Assembly (NCBI GenBank): GCA_037442205.1
Contig: JBBIQS010000133.1
Coordinates: 1-16,862 of the forward strand
From: JBBIQS01 sp037442205
GTDB taxonomy: Bacteria; Myxococcota; Myxococcia; Myxococcales; UBA5297
DNA: 16,862 nucleotides
Direction of reading: 5' to 3'
In this document: in pieces, positions 1-7,147 of the stretch
How the letters are laid out: each line of letters opens with the position of its first letter
Position numbering within the stretch: the stretch's first letter is position 1
Program-made: the position numbers and the translations under genes
The notes under the pieces: model-generated
What the model was told of the DNA's origin: nothing
What the model saw: only the letters and a program-made list of their open reading frames with translations
Database searches by the model: none

Positions 1-87
1 CACGATCTCCTTCCAGTTCAGCCCGTGCTTGAACTGGAAGAGCAGGTCCTCGTTGTCCAGGAAGTAGTTGGCGTTGGCGCTGGCCAT
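1..87 (-). CDS. Acyl-CoA dehydrogenase, N-terminal fragment (cut by window edge)
   Basis: Only the first 29 codons are inside the window; the gene continues beyond base 1. The ATG at 87-85 is preceded by GGAG about seven bases upstream. The peptide begins MASANANYFLDNEDLLFQF, which resembles the extreme N-terminus of deltaproteobacterial acyl-CoA dehydrogenases (a 'N-x-F/Y-x-D-N-x-D-L-x-F' opening). If so, the enzyme would oxidise acyl-CoA thioesters to enoyl-CoA with FAD in fatty-acid or amino-acid breakdown. No catalytic residue or FAD-binding segment is visible, so the assignment rests on this short opening alone. The 289-bp gap before the next gene on the same strand suggests its own promoter. 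Confidence 0.5.
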   Translation of the reverse strand, partial: MASANANYFLDNEDLLFQFKHGLNWKEIV

Positions 88-278
88 GGGCAGGTCTCCA
101 GGCAAAGGTTGACGCAATGCAGCATAGATCCGGCACCCGGAGCAGGCAAAGCGAATGGCGCCGCGAATGCCGCCCGCGCTTGGAGCCCTGAGCGTGAGCG
201 AGGGGCGGGCGTTGTGCCCCGGGCAGTGACCACTCTGAAACAGGCTGGGTCGCGCCCGAAATAGTAGCCCGGCCGAAT

Positions 279-295
279 CCCTGAGCTGCTCAGGG
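279..295. terminator. Short perfect hairpin downstream of the SEC-C gene
   Basis: CCCTGAG and CTCAGGG form a perfect 7-bp stem around a CTG loop. It lies about 80 bases past the stop of the SEC-C gene and about 190 bases before the acyl-CoA dehydrogenase start, on the shared minus strand. There is no clear U-tract, so it could be a weak or Rho-assisted terminator or only a chance palindrome. Apart from this hairpin, I see no gene between 88 and 376. Confidence 0.3.
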
Positions 296-376
296 CTGCA
301 CGTCCGCCCCTTGCTGACGCGCGGGGCTCATGACCCAGGGGCAGGCAATCCGGAAGGCGAGTGATCAGACGAAGGA

Positions 377-1393
377 CTACGACGCCATGCCGTGGCAGCG
401 CTTGTACTTCTTGCCGCTGCCGCAGGGGCATCTGTCGTTGGGGCCGGGGCCGTCAGAGGCGCGCGGCAGCTCGCTCTTGGCGGAGACGAGCTTGGGGTGC
501 GGCAGGTCGATCTTGTTGCGGGCGGCGCGGGCGCGGGCCTCGGCCGAGGCCGGGTCCTTCATCAGCTCGGTGTAGAGCTTGAGGTAGTGCTGGGCGCGGG
601 ACTGGTCGCCCAGCAGCTCGAAGACGGCGCCGGCCTTGAGCAGCACCACCGGCTCCTCGGGCGATTGGCCCAGCAGCGCCTCGATCTGCGCCTTGGCCTC
701 CTCGCCGCGGCCGAGCTGGGCCAGCAACTCGGCGCGCTCGGCGAGCATCGAGGTCGAGTCGACCAGCTGGGCGAAGGCCTCGCACAAGGCCGGGGCCTCG
801 GCCGCCTCGGGCGTGCCCAAGAGCGAAGCCGGCATCTCGACCAGCCAGCCGGCGAGATCGCTGCCCGATTCCTTGGTGACCGCCTCGAAGAACGCCTTGT
901 CGGCCGCGCCGCCGGGCAGGCAGCAGGCAACGACGATCCGCGCCGCCTGCAGCCACAAGGCGGTGCGCTCGGCGGCGACCTCGGCCTCTTCCAACAGCTC
1001 GTCGAGCTGGTCGCTGACCACCTCGGCGCTGCGCAGCTCGGGCAGCAGCCGCCGCCACAGCTCGCGCACCGCCAAGAGCGGCAGGTCCTTCCACTTCCCC
1101 TCGGCGGAGCACTGCTTCTCCCAGGCCGCGTAGAGCGAAGTCGGCGAGCCAGCCTGGCGGGCGTCGCGGCGAAAGGACTCGGCATCGTGGGCGATGCCGT
1201 GCCTGGCCAGCGCCTCGAAGAGCTGGGCGTCGGTGAAGGCCTTGAAGCCGTCGTAGCGCCAGCCCAGCCCCTCCTGGCGCTGCTGATCGGCCGAGGCCAA
1301 GAGCCGCTTCTCGGTGTCGGTCTTGGCGCCGCGGTGGCGGATCTTGCGCAGCTGCCGGCGCGCCGTCTTGAAGATGTGGACCGGGGTAGCCAT
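377..1393 (-). CDS. SEC-C motif protein with TPR-like helical region
   Basis: This is a 338-residue, probably cytoplasmic protein. The C-terminus has a SEC-C zinc motif, CPCGSGKKYKRCH, with ligands Cys322, Cys324, Cys333 and His334. In SecA this motif binds zinc and contacts SecB and ribosomes; free-standing SEC-C proteins are generally uncharacterised. The N-terminus (about 1-40) is strongly basic. Residues about 220-290 are helical and Ala/Leu/Glu rich, with a TPR-like run (LLKAGAVFELLGDQSRAQHY). The ATG at 1393 has only a weak purine stretch upstream. The gene starts 22 bp after the stop of the MFS gene, so the two are probably co-transcribed. The precise function is unknown. Confidence 0.85.
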   Translation of the reverse strand: MATPVHIFKTARRQLRKIRHRGAKTDTEKRLLASADQQRQEGLGWRYDGFKAFTDAQLFEALARHGIAHDAESFRRDARQAGSPTSLYAAWEKQCSAEGKWKDLPLLAVRELWRRLLPELRSAEVVSDQLDELLEEAEVAAERTALWLQAARIVVACCLPGGAADKAFFEAVTKESGSDLAGWLVEMPASLLGTPEAAEAPALCEAFAQLVDSTSMLAERAELLAQLGRGEEAKAQIEALLGQSPEEPVVLLKAGAVFELLGDQSRAQHYLKLYTELMKDPASAEARARAARNKIDLPHPKLVSAKSELPRASDGPGPNDRCPCGSGKKYKRCHGMAS

Positions 1394-1415
1394 GTCGTCG
1401 TTCTAAGAGAAGGTG

Positions 1416-2909
1416 CTATTGCGGCGCCACGCCGGCCGACCCGGCCGAGCTCGGGGCCGCGGCGGGAGCCGGAGCGGAGGCGGCCTTCTTGCCCGGGACC
1501 TCGTTCCACAGCCGGGAGATGAGCAGCACGCCCACCAGCGCGAAGGGGATCGGGGCCCACTGCCAGGCTTTCCAGCCCCAGTTGTCCAAGAGGTAGGCCA
1601 TCCCGCGGCCGACCACCGCGCTGGCCAGGTACTGCATGCCGTCGAAGAGGCCGGCGGCGGTGGCGGCGGCCTTTTTGCCGCCGAAGTCCATCGACGCCGC
1701 CCCGCCGATCATCCCGTGGGCGCCGTTGACGAAGAAGCTGAGCATCGAGATGAACACCGCCGCGCCCCAGGCGCTGGGCATCACCCGGTCGGCCGCTCCG
1801 AAGAGCGCCAGCACGCAGGCCATGCCGATGAAGCCGATGGTGACCACCGGCGCCCGGCGGGTCTGGAAGATCCGGTCGGAGGCGAAGCCGAAGGCGAAGC
1901 CGCCGGCGATGCCCAGCACCGCGATGCCCAAGGCCGCGCCCTGGTAGGCGAGGAAGCTCGACTTGTCCATCCCCGCGGGCACGTAGTTGTTGGCGAAGTA
2001 CTTGCCGAACCAGCTGTCGACGGTGCTGCGGCGCACCAGCCCGAGCATCATCGAGCTGAAGGCGATGATCCACGCCGCCCGGCTGGCGAAGACCTTCTCC
2101 AGGATGAACATCAGCTTGGGCGGCTTTCCGTCGTCGGCGCCGCTGCCGTCGCCGGTGTCCAGGTCGGACAGCCCGGCGTCCTTGGGGGCGTTCTCCATGA
2201 ACAGGTAGTTGAGGACGAACAGCACCGCCACGATGGTGCCCGGCAGCAGGAACGACCAGGCCAGCCCGAGGTTGGAGGCCAACAGCGGCGCCACCGAGAA
2301 GGCCAGGATCAGCCCGAAGCGGATCAGCACTCCGAAGATGCCGGAGAACGAGCCGCGCTCGCGGACGTGGAACCACTGGGCGTTGACCTTGACGATCGAC
2401 AGCGCGCCGAAGGACTGGAAGTAGGCGTTGACGCCCCAGATGCCGACCAGCAGCAGGCAGGCGGTGTCGGGGGTCAGGCCGTACTTGAGGACCGCCGGGG
2501 TGAGGACGTTGAGCTGGGCGTGGCCGGCGCTGGCGGCCTTGGCCACCACCGCCGGGGTCTCGATGGCCAGCACCACCAGCCCGAAGGCCAGGTTCATCAA
2601 GGTGACGCCGACCGCGCCGGTGAGGAAGGCCTTCTTGCCGCCGATGCGGTCGGCGAACGGGCCGTTGAGGAACACCGACAGCCCGTAGACCGCGGGCATC
2701 ACCGTCTCGAACCAGCCCAGCTGCTTGTTCGACCAGCCGAAGGTGGTCTGCAGGTTGTCCATCAGGGCGGCGAAGTTGTAGCGCGTCATGTAGAAGAACG
2801 CGTAAAGCAGCCCGAGCATGATCCAGTTCTGGGTCCGGCGCCGGCGGAAGTCCGGGTCGAGGAAGGCCTCGGGCAGCGGCGCGGACGAGGTGGGAACGGG
2901 AACGCTCAT
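1416..2909 (-). CDS. MFS permease of the organophosphate:phosphate antiporter (OPA/GlpT-UhpT) family
   Basis: This is a 497-residue inner-membrane protein with about 12 hydrophobic segments. OPA hallmarks are present. Arg43 in YMTRYNFA corresponds to the first phosphate-binding Arg of GlpT (Arg45). Arg293 in GLVRRSTVDSW corresponds to the second (Arg269), followed by the same D-W pattern. MFS motif A appears as GPFADRIGGKK at 83-93 and again in the second half (ASDRIFQTRR). The N-A-x-F-Q and W-F-x-x-x-E-R-G segments after TM4 also match the family. It probably exchanges a sugar- or glycerol-phosphate for inorganic phosphate; the substrate cannot be told. The start has AGGAG seven bases upstream. 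The last ~25 residues form an Ala/Pro-rich tail. It precedes the SEC-C gene in an apparent operon. Confidence 0.88.
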   Translation of the reverse strand: MSVPVPTSSAPLPEAFLDPDFRRRRTQNWIMLGLLYAFFYMTRYNFAALMDNLQTTFGWSNKQLGWFETVMPAVYGLSVFLNGPFADRIGGKKAFLTGAVGVTLMNLAFGLVVLAIETPAVVAKAASAGHAQLNVLTPAVLKYGLTPDTACLLLVGIWGVNAYFQSFGALSIVKVNAQWFHVRERGSFSGIFGVLIRFGLILAFSVAPLLASNLGLAWSFLLPGTIVAVLFVLNYLFMENAPKDAGLSDLDTGDGSGADDGKPPKLMFILEKVFASRAAWIIAFSSMMLGLVRRSTVDSWFGKYFANNYVPAGMDKSSFLAYQGAALGIAVLGIAGGFAFGFASDRIFQTRRAPVVTIGFIGMACVLALFGAADRVMPSAWGAAVFISMLSFFVNGAHGMIGGAASMDFGGKKAAATAAGLFDGMQYLASAVVGRGMAYLLDNWGWKAWQWAPIPFALVGVLLISRLWNEVPGKKAASAPAPAAAPSSAGSAGVAPQ

Positions 2910-2982
2910 CGCTGGCTCCTAACGGACAGGCGCCGCGATCCGCCGCGGGCCCTGATCCAGCCGGGGCGGCTGGCGGGCCACC

Positions 2983-3108
2983 TTACCGAAAACCGAACAC
3001 TTCCGGCAATCGGATAGCCGGGGCCCGGGCGCGCCATGGCTCGAGCCCGCCCGGGTCGGCATCGCCGAAGGCACGCGGCCCAAGTTGGCGAAACAACTTG
3101 CGTTTCAT
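2983..3108 (-). CDS. Possible 41-residue ORF overlapping the upstream stop (ATGA)
   Basis: The stop of the DUF4124-like membrane protein gene (TGA, 3107-3105) overlaps an ATG at 3108-3106 in an ATGA arrangement that often marks translational coupling. The ORF encodes 41 residues, basic at the start (MKRKLFRQLG) and otherwise featureless. Two hairpins (3081-3100 and 3024-3055) fall inside it, which fits a transcript end better than a gene. I do not recognise the peptide. It is listed because of the overlap and may well not be expressed. Confidence 0.15.
   Translation of the reverse strand: MKRKLFRQLGPRAFGDADPGGLEPWRARAPAIRLPEVFGFR
3024..3055. repeat. GC-rich inverted repeat between two minus-strand genes
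   Basis: CCCGGGCG (3024-3031) and CGCCCGGG (3048-3055) form a perfect 8-bp stem. The enclosed 16 bases contain the palindrome GGCTCGAGCC (3038-3047). It sits between the end of the DUF4124-like gene and the start of the MFS gene. A role in transcription termination, or as part of the MFS gene's control region, is plausible but not shown. Confidence 0.3.
3081..3100 (-). terminator. Hairpin just after the DUF4124-like gene stop
   Basis: CAAGTTG and CAACTTG form a perfect 7-bp stem with a 6-base loop, beginning four bases after the stop codon. It is AT-richer than its surroundings, so it stands out in this DNA. No U-tract follows, so it is at best an atypical terminator or a 3'-end stabilising structure. 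Confidence 0.35.
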
Positions 3109-3929
3109 GGGATCGGCTGGGCCGCGGCGCGGTAGCGCTCGGGGACCTCGGCGCGGCTGCCGACGACGTGCTGGGTCCCCTGTTCGTCGATGAACGAATA
3201 GAAGCCCGAGCCAGCGCGGCTGCCCGCCGACGCCGTGTCGAAGGGCGAGGTCGTAGAGGCCGTCGAGGAGGCGGGGCGCATGAAGCGGGCGAAGGCCACC
3301 AGCGCCGCGGCCGAGAGCGCGACCACCGCCAGCGACAGGCCCACCGATGCCAAGGTCGAGGAGGGACCTGAGGTCCGGGCGGGAGGGGCGTCGGGCTGGT
3401 CGCGCCGCTCGAATCCGAAGGCCCGCCGGTAGAGCCGGTAGAGGAAGAAGCCGGCGATGGCGGTGACGATCACCAGCTGCATGAAGCCGCCGAGGAACAT
3501 GATTCCCCAGCCGCGGAACTTGGAGAGGAAGAACACCGCCAGCCCGGCGGCGACCAGGAAGGCTCCGATATCGGCGGCGGCGCGCACCGAGCCCAGCTCG
3601 CTCAAAGGGAAGACGGCGCGGACTCCGACGATCGATCCGACCAGGCAGACGACCGGGGCGGCCAGCAGCAGGGCGTTGGCGTCCATGAGCCGCGCCCCCA
3701 GGGCGGTGCGGGCCACGAACACCGCCAAGATCTCCAGGGCGACCGAGAGCATGGCCGCGCCCATCAGCACGCTGGCGATGAAGCGGCCGTCGGCGTCGGT
3801 CTTGCCTCCGCGGCCGATCCAGGCCAGCGCGGTCCCGGCCATGGGCAACAGCGCCGAGGCGTAGAGCACCAGGACGGCGTTCTGGTCGGCCCAGGCGTAG
3901 CTGGTCAGCAGTAGGTCGTTGAGGGTCAT
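3105..3929 (-). CDS. Multi-pass membrane protein with C-terminal DUF4124-like domain
   Basis: The protein has 274 residues from the ATG at 3929 (MTLNDLLLTSYAW). The reading frame is open further upstream, but that extension is Arg/Ser-rich and runs into the palindromic repeat, so I reject it. GGGAA a few bases upstream is a weak ribosome site. About six hydrophobic segments follow one another, then a Pro/Ser linker (near 188-200), a last membrane helix (near 200-220) and a soluble tail. Residues 241-274 (FYSFIDEQGTQHVVGSRAEV, then PERYR) match the DUF4124 pattern of 'aromatic-x-D-x-x-G-x-x-H ... V-P-x-x-Y', a small domain of unknown function common in proteobacterial envelope proteins. No enzyme motif is visible. 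Confidence 0.75.
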   Translation of the reverse strand: MTLNDLLLTSYAWADQNAVLVLYASALLPMAGTALAWIGRGGKTDADGRFIASVLMGAAMLSVALEILAVFVARTALGARLMDANALLLAAPVVCLVGSIVGVRAVFPLSELGSVRAAADIGAFLVAAGLAVFFLSKFRGWGIMFLGGFMQLVIVTAIAGFFLYRLYRRAFGFERRDQPDAPPARTSGPSSTLASVGLSLAVVALSAAALVAFARFMRPASSTASTTSPFDTASAGSRAGSGFYSFIDEQGTQHVVGSRAEVPERYRAAAQPIP

Positions 3930-4022
3930 CGGTTCCCAAGCCGGCGGACGAGGCCGGTCTCCTGAACTACTACTCGTTGGAATCGTCGTGGCGCGCGAAG
4001 ATTTCCGTTCAGCCCGAGCGGA

Positions 4023-4090
4023 GGCTCGCAAAGCGAGCCGAAGTCGAGGGCCTTCGACTCCGCCTACCCTGAGCCCGTCGAAGGGCTCAG
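4023..4090. repeat. REP-like composite palindromic element
   Basis: Three hairpin units are packed into about 70 bases. GGCTCGC-AAA-GCGAGCC is at 4023-4039 (perfect 7-bp stem). AGTCGAGGGCCTTCGACT is at 4042-4059 (imperfect). CTGAGCCC-GTCGAA-GGGCTCAG is at 4069-4090 (perfect 8-bp stem). Blocks of the type 'CCTTCGACTCCGC...CCTGAGC...GTCGAAGGGCTCAG' are a familiar dispersed intergenic palindrome in many high-GC bacteria. It lies between two divergently transcribed genes (starts at 3929 and 4189). It may be a non-autonomous REP/MITE-type repeat. Confidence 0.65.
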
Positions 4091-4188
4091 ACCGACCGGA
4101 AGGACCAATTGGGTTGCGGGCGTCAGCCCGCGCTAAGATGATGCTAGCGCAGGGAGAGCGGCATTCGATCAGCCAAGGGAGCAGGCGG

Positions 4189-4725
4189 ATGACAGCCCAA
4201 GACTTGTGGCGCGGCGCGACCAGGTTCGGTCTGACGCTGGCGATGGTCGGGACGGTGCGCTGCGCACCGGAGGTCGCGGCGCCGAAGTGCCTCGACCCGT
4301 CCGGCGAGCTCGATCGGTCGGCGGCGCCGGGGGCGGCAGGCCTGCCGGGCTGGGCGGTGGGCGAATTCGGCTACCACCAGACCGACCTGGTCAACCTGCG
4401 GATCCGCGCCGACGGCAGCTTCGACTACTTCCTCGACGGCGGCGACTACGGGCGCTGCATCTCGGACCGGGCCAGCTATGCCGACGGCAAGGTGCGGCTG
4501 CCGCTCGGCTCCAATCCCACCGAGGCCTTCCTGGTGAAGACGGTCGACGGGCGCTTCTTTCTGGAGGTCCCCGCCTACCAGTGTCGCTGGCAGGAGCTGA
4601 CGACCAGCGCCCTGTGCGGAACGGACCCGGGTGGCTGCGGAGGCTACGGCGGCTCGGTGCCGTGCTCCTTCAATGAAGCGGCAGGCGGGTGCACCGGGGC
4701 TGTCGGGAGCGACGGCGGGAAGTGA
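4189..4725 (+). CDS. Small cysteine-rich exported protein, unknown function
   Basis: The protein has 178 residues from the ATG at 4189, chosen because AGGGAG lies about seven bases upstream and an N-terminal export signal follows (RFGLTLAMVGTV). An in-frame ATG at 4138 would add 17 residues. Cys follows the hydrophobic stretch, but Arg at -1 (TVRC) is not a good lipobox, so a lipoprotein is doubtful. The mature part has a central region with alternating aromatic and acidic residues (FDYFLDGGDYGRC) and a tail with four Cys among Gly residues (LCGTDPGGCGGYGG onward), so disulphides in the periplasm or outside are likely. I recognise no family. It is monocistronic and convergent with the next gene. 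Confidence 0.6.
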   Translation: MTAQDLWRGATRFGLTLAMVGTVRCAPEVAAPKCLDPSGELDRSAAPGAAGLPGWAVGEFGYHQTDLVNLRIRADGSFDYFLDGGDYGRCISDRASYADGKVRLPLGSNPTEAFLVKTVDGRFFLEVPAYQCRWQELTTSALCGTDPGGCGGYGGSVPCSFNEAAGGCTGAVGSDGGK

Positions 4726-4807
4726 CCATCATGAGCGCCATCGCGTCATGCGCTGGTTGCACCAGGATGGGACTCTTGACGGCGCCTCGATAGTCTTCGG
4801 TCCGCGG

Positions 4808-6835
4808 TCACGGGCCAATAAGCTTGATCGCGAGCGCTACGTCTTCGTTGCCAGGCTTCACTCGCCTTGTTTGTGTTGCCGCGAGTTGGCTGATGTTCGT
4901 GTCCGCGTCAAGCTCGGCAGCGAGCCCGCGCCACGCTGGTTCGAGACGCCTGTCATCGAGCTGGCGCGCGAGCTGGCGCACCTGGGCCTCGTTCGTAATC
5001 GTTGTCTCGAGCCCTTCGCAGTTGTCGACGGATTCAATGGGGACGTGAACCAAGTCGGCACCAACAAGGCGCGTGGGGAACTCGAAGCTGCCGAGGTCGG
5101 GAGGAAGGGATCGAGAGTCGGAACACGAGACAACCTCCGACCAGTGGGTACCGAGCCGTGACTGAACAACGCACCGCCAATGGAACTCGGGCACGGTGAG
5201 CGCGTCGCAAGCCGTGGCGAGCTCCTTCCGTGCGGAAGAGTCAAGTGTCTCTCGCAGCTGTGCTCTCACCTTGTCTGCGGCGCAGCTCGATGGAGCGCCT
5301 TGGCGAGAGAGGGCGATGCGTCGAAACAACTGACACCGGAGCGGCCCTCCGCTGTTCTCGGAGCGTGCTTGCTTGACCGATGCTGCGGTAGGGATTGGGC
5401 GAATCACTCGTGCAATCAGAGCCTCGCGGATTCTGCTTATGTGTGCGGCAGCATCCGTGTAGGTCGCGTCCAAAGCGATATCGGCAGCCGGGATGTGTTG
5501 TGCTCGCGCCACAGCCCGCCAGGCCAGCAGGTTACGGTGGTCACGCAAGGTGTCGAGCAGCACCTGTTCATCGCATGCTTCTCTCGACAGTCCATTCATA
5601 CACGCCCGGCTCGTGCGTCGATCTTGAAAGTCGTGCACGACTTCAGCCCCTGTGACCCGATCGCGGGCTTGATCGTCCTCTAGAATCCAGACGGCTTCAG
5701 ATGGCTGGGCTCGCGCACGAAGGTGCATCTGTACGGCTTCTGGCCGAGGCAGTCCCCTCCCCACCATGAAGATCTGGAGGTCTCGGGTCGCAGAGGCCAG
5801 GCCCGGTGAGAAAGTGACCGGTGCACTCCACCACAGCATGCGACGAATCGCCTTGGGGGCTTCGAGACGCGCCTCTCGTTCAAGAACGGACTGCCTACGG
5901 GTGCCATCCGCAACCTCGTGCGAGCAACCGCCGACTGGGCAGCGCGCAAGTACCTCTACGAGGCAGGGCGCTCCCGCAGGTGCCGACTCGGCGTCCAGAA
6001 TGCGCGACCCGGCACGCAGAGCGGCAAGGCCTGAATCTGTGAGTACTGGCTCCCAGAACAGGCGCTCGCCTCGCGCGGCGCTCAAGAACGAGCCCGAGTC
6101 ACTTGCGCGTATGGGTTCGACGTGGATTTCGATGCTCGCCGGCACCAGACTCTGAGGGATTCGGAACGGCGGGACCCGTTGCCTCAGCGGGATGTCGTCC
6201 GGGAGGGCGCGTATTTCGCTGATGAATGCGCGAGCCGCAACCAGGTCCTCCCCGCCGATCGATTTCCCGGCAATGCCGGCACAAACAGCACTCCAGACGA
6301 TGCGCGGCTCGGGCCAATTAGCCCCCACCGTCTCGAGCTCTGGAGAGCCGGTCGTATCCTTGCCTGGAAGCGGAACGGCGCCTTGAAGGGCCGCAAAGGC
6401 ACCGCTGTCTTCTAGCGCGCGTCGAAGTGCAGCGCGACGCCGGTACGCAACGTCGGGAGATGAGCGCTGCTCGGACGCCGAAGAGCGCGACAACTCCCAC
6501 GCCAGCGCCGCATCGAGCCATTCGCCCCAGCCGTGGGCACCCATGAAACGCCGCAGGAGCCGGAACGTAACCTCGGCTTCGATCAATTCCGCCCGTTCGG
6601 CTGTTCCACGAGGTAGCTGACCATAGGACGGGACCAACGAAGCCTCGTCGATGGTCTCCGGTACCGCGCTGGGGTCATGCGGATCGGCTCCAATGGTGGC
6701 CAGCACTCGCGAGCCAGTCGTCTTCTGGGCTGCGCCCACGTTGCCCGGATCGAGGAAGGTGACCAGAGCGATGACTATTCCCGTGGACGCGGTCAGGGAT
6801 CGTACGGCTCTGCGGGACAGCGTTGGACACATCAT
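4808..6835 (-). CDS. Large secreted cysteine-containing protein, unrecognised
   Basis: This is a 675-residue protein starting at tandem ATGs (6835 and 6832) with GAGAGG five to eight bases upstream. A signal peptide is evident: basic residues (SRRAVR), a hydrophobic core (GIVIALVTFL) and a likely cleavage after NVGAA. The rest is soluble and mostly helical. More than ten Cys are spread through it, including CLVEVLARCPVGGC in the middle, suggesting an oxidised periplasmic or extracellular protein. No repeats, enzyme motif or further membrane segment are obvious. Codon third positions look less GC-rich than in neighbouring genes, suggesting a different origin or relaxed selection. It is convergent with the small exported-protein gene. 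Confidence 0.7.
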   Translation of the reverse strand: MMCPTLSRRAVRSLTASTGIVIALVTFLDPGNVGAAQKTTGSRVLATIGADPHDPSAVPETIDEASLVPSYGQLPRGTAERAELIEAEVTFRLLRRFMGAHGWGEWLDAALAWELSRSSASEQRSSPDVAYRRRAALRRALEDSGAFAALQGAVPLPGKDTTGSPELETVGANWPEPRIVWSAVCAGIAGKSIGGEDLVAARAFISEIRALPDDIPLRQRVPPFRIPQSLVPASIEIHVEPIRASDSGSFLSAARGERLFWEPVLTDSGLAALRAGSRILDAESAPAGAPCLVEVLARCPVGGCSHEVADGTRRQSVLEREARLEAPKAIRRMLWWSAPVTFSPGLASATRDLQIFMVGRGLPRPEAVQMHLRARAQPSEAVWILEDDQARDRVTGAEVVHDFQDRRTSRACMNGLSREACDEQVLLDTLRDHRNLLAWRAVARAQHIPAADIALDATYTDAAAHISRIREALIARVIRPIPTAASVKQARSENSGGPLRCQLFRRIALSRQGAPSSCAADKVRAQLRETLDSSARKELATACDALTVPEFHWRCVVQSRLGTHWSEVVSCSDSRSLPPDLGSFEFPTRLVGADLVHVPIESVDNCEGLETTITNEAQVRQLARQLDDRRLEPAWRGLAAELDADTNISQLAATQTRRVKPGNEDVALAIKLIGP

Positions 6836-7147
6836 TGTCGCCTCTCACAAGGTGCGAAGCATCGCCGGGAGATTCTACGTTGGCTGTCGGCATCGCAGAC
6901 GAGGTGCTGTCGTCCCGCCTTCTCCAGCTCTGCTCGCTGGAACTCGAGGATTGGTGGGCGGAAAGACGACGTGGTGCGGAGATCCTTGTGCCCGAGATAG
7001 CGAAGCAGGGAAGATCTGGCTGGGCAGCAACGGCGGCGGGATGCTGCGCTACCGCTACCAACCGTAGCCGCGGGCGCCGCCGCGAATTCGAGCTTGCCCG
7101 GAACTCGAGGGTTGGCAGCGAACCGGCCAGCTCAGAGCAGCCGCCCA
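6836..7147. other. Gene-free 312-bp interval
   Basis: This lies between the start of the 675-residue secreted protein gene and the stop of the SUKH-like gene, both on the minus strand, so it should hold the promoter of the former. I could not place -35/-10 elements with confidence. The one recognisable item is a short regulator-propeller-like remnant (7002-7067) on the plus strand. Confidence 0.5.
7002..7067 (+). pseudogene. Relic of a two-component-regulator propeller (Reg_prop) repeat
   Basis: Frame-consistent codons read EAGKIWLGSNGGGMLRY and then end at TAG (7065-7067). This matches the Reg_prop blade consensus ('D-x-x-G-x-x-W-I/L-G-T-x-x-G-G-L-x-R-Y/F'), which forms sensor beta-propellers of hybrid histidine kinases and related secreted proteins. 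Upstream the frame is open but not propeller-like, and no start or further blade is visible. It is probably the last blade of a deleted gene; coincidence is possible because the segment is short. Confidence 0.35.

Noticed and set aside
562..2376. Long minus-strand frame (604 codons) across the SEC-C and MFS genes
   Set aside because: Arg/Ala/Pro/Ser-rich shadow of the two real genes in another frame; no domain or sensible start.
1413..3017. Long plus-strand frame (534 codons) antisense to the MFS gene
   Set aside because: His/Gln/Gly/Asp-rich composition typical of antisense frames in high-GC DNA; the MFS gene on the other strand has clear motifs.
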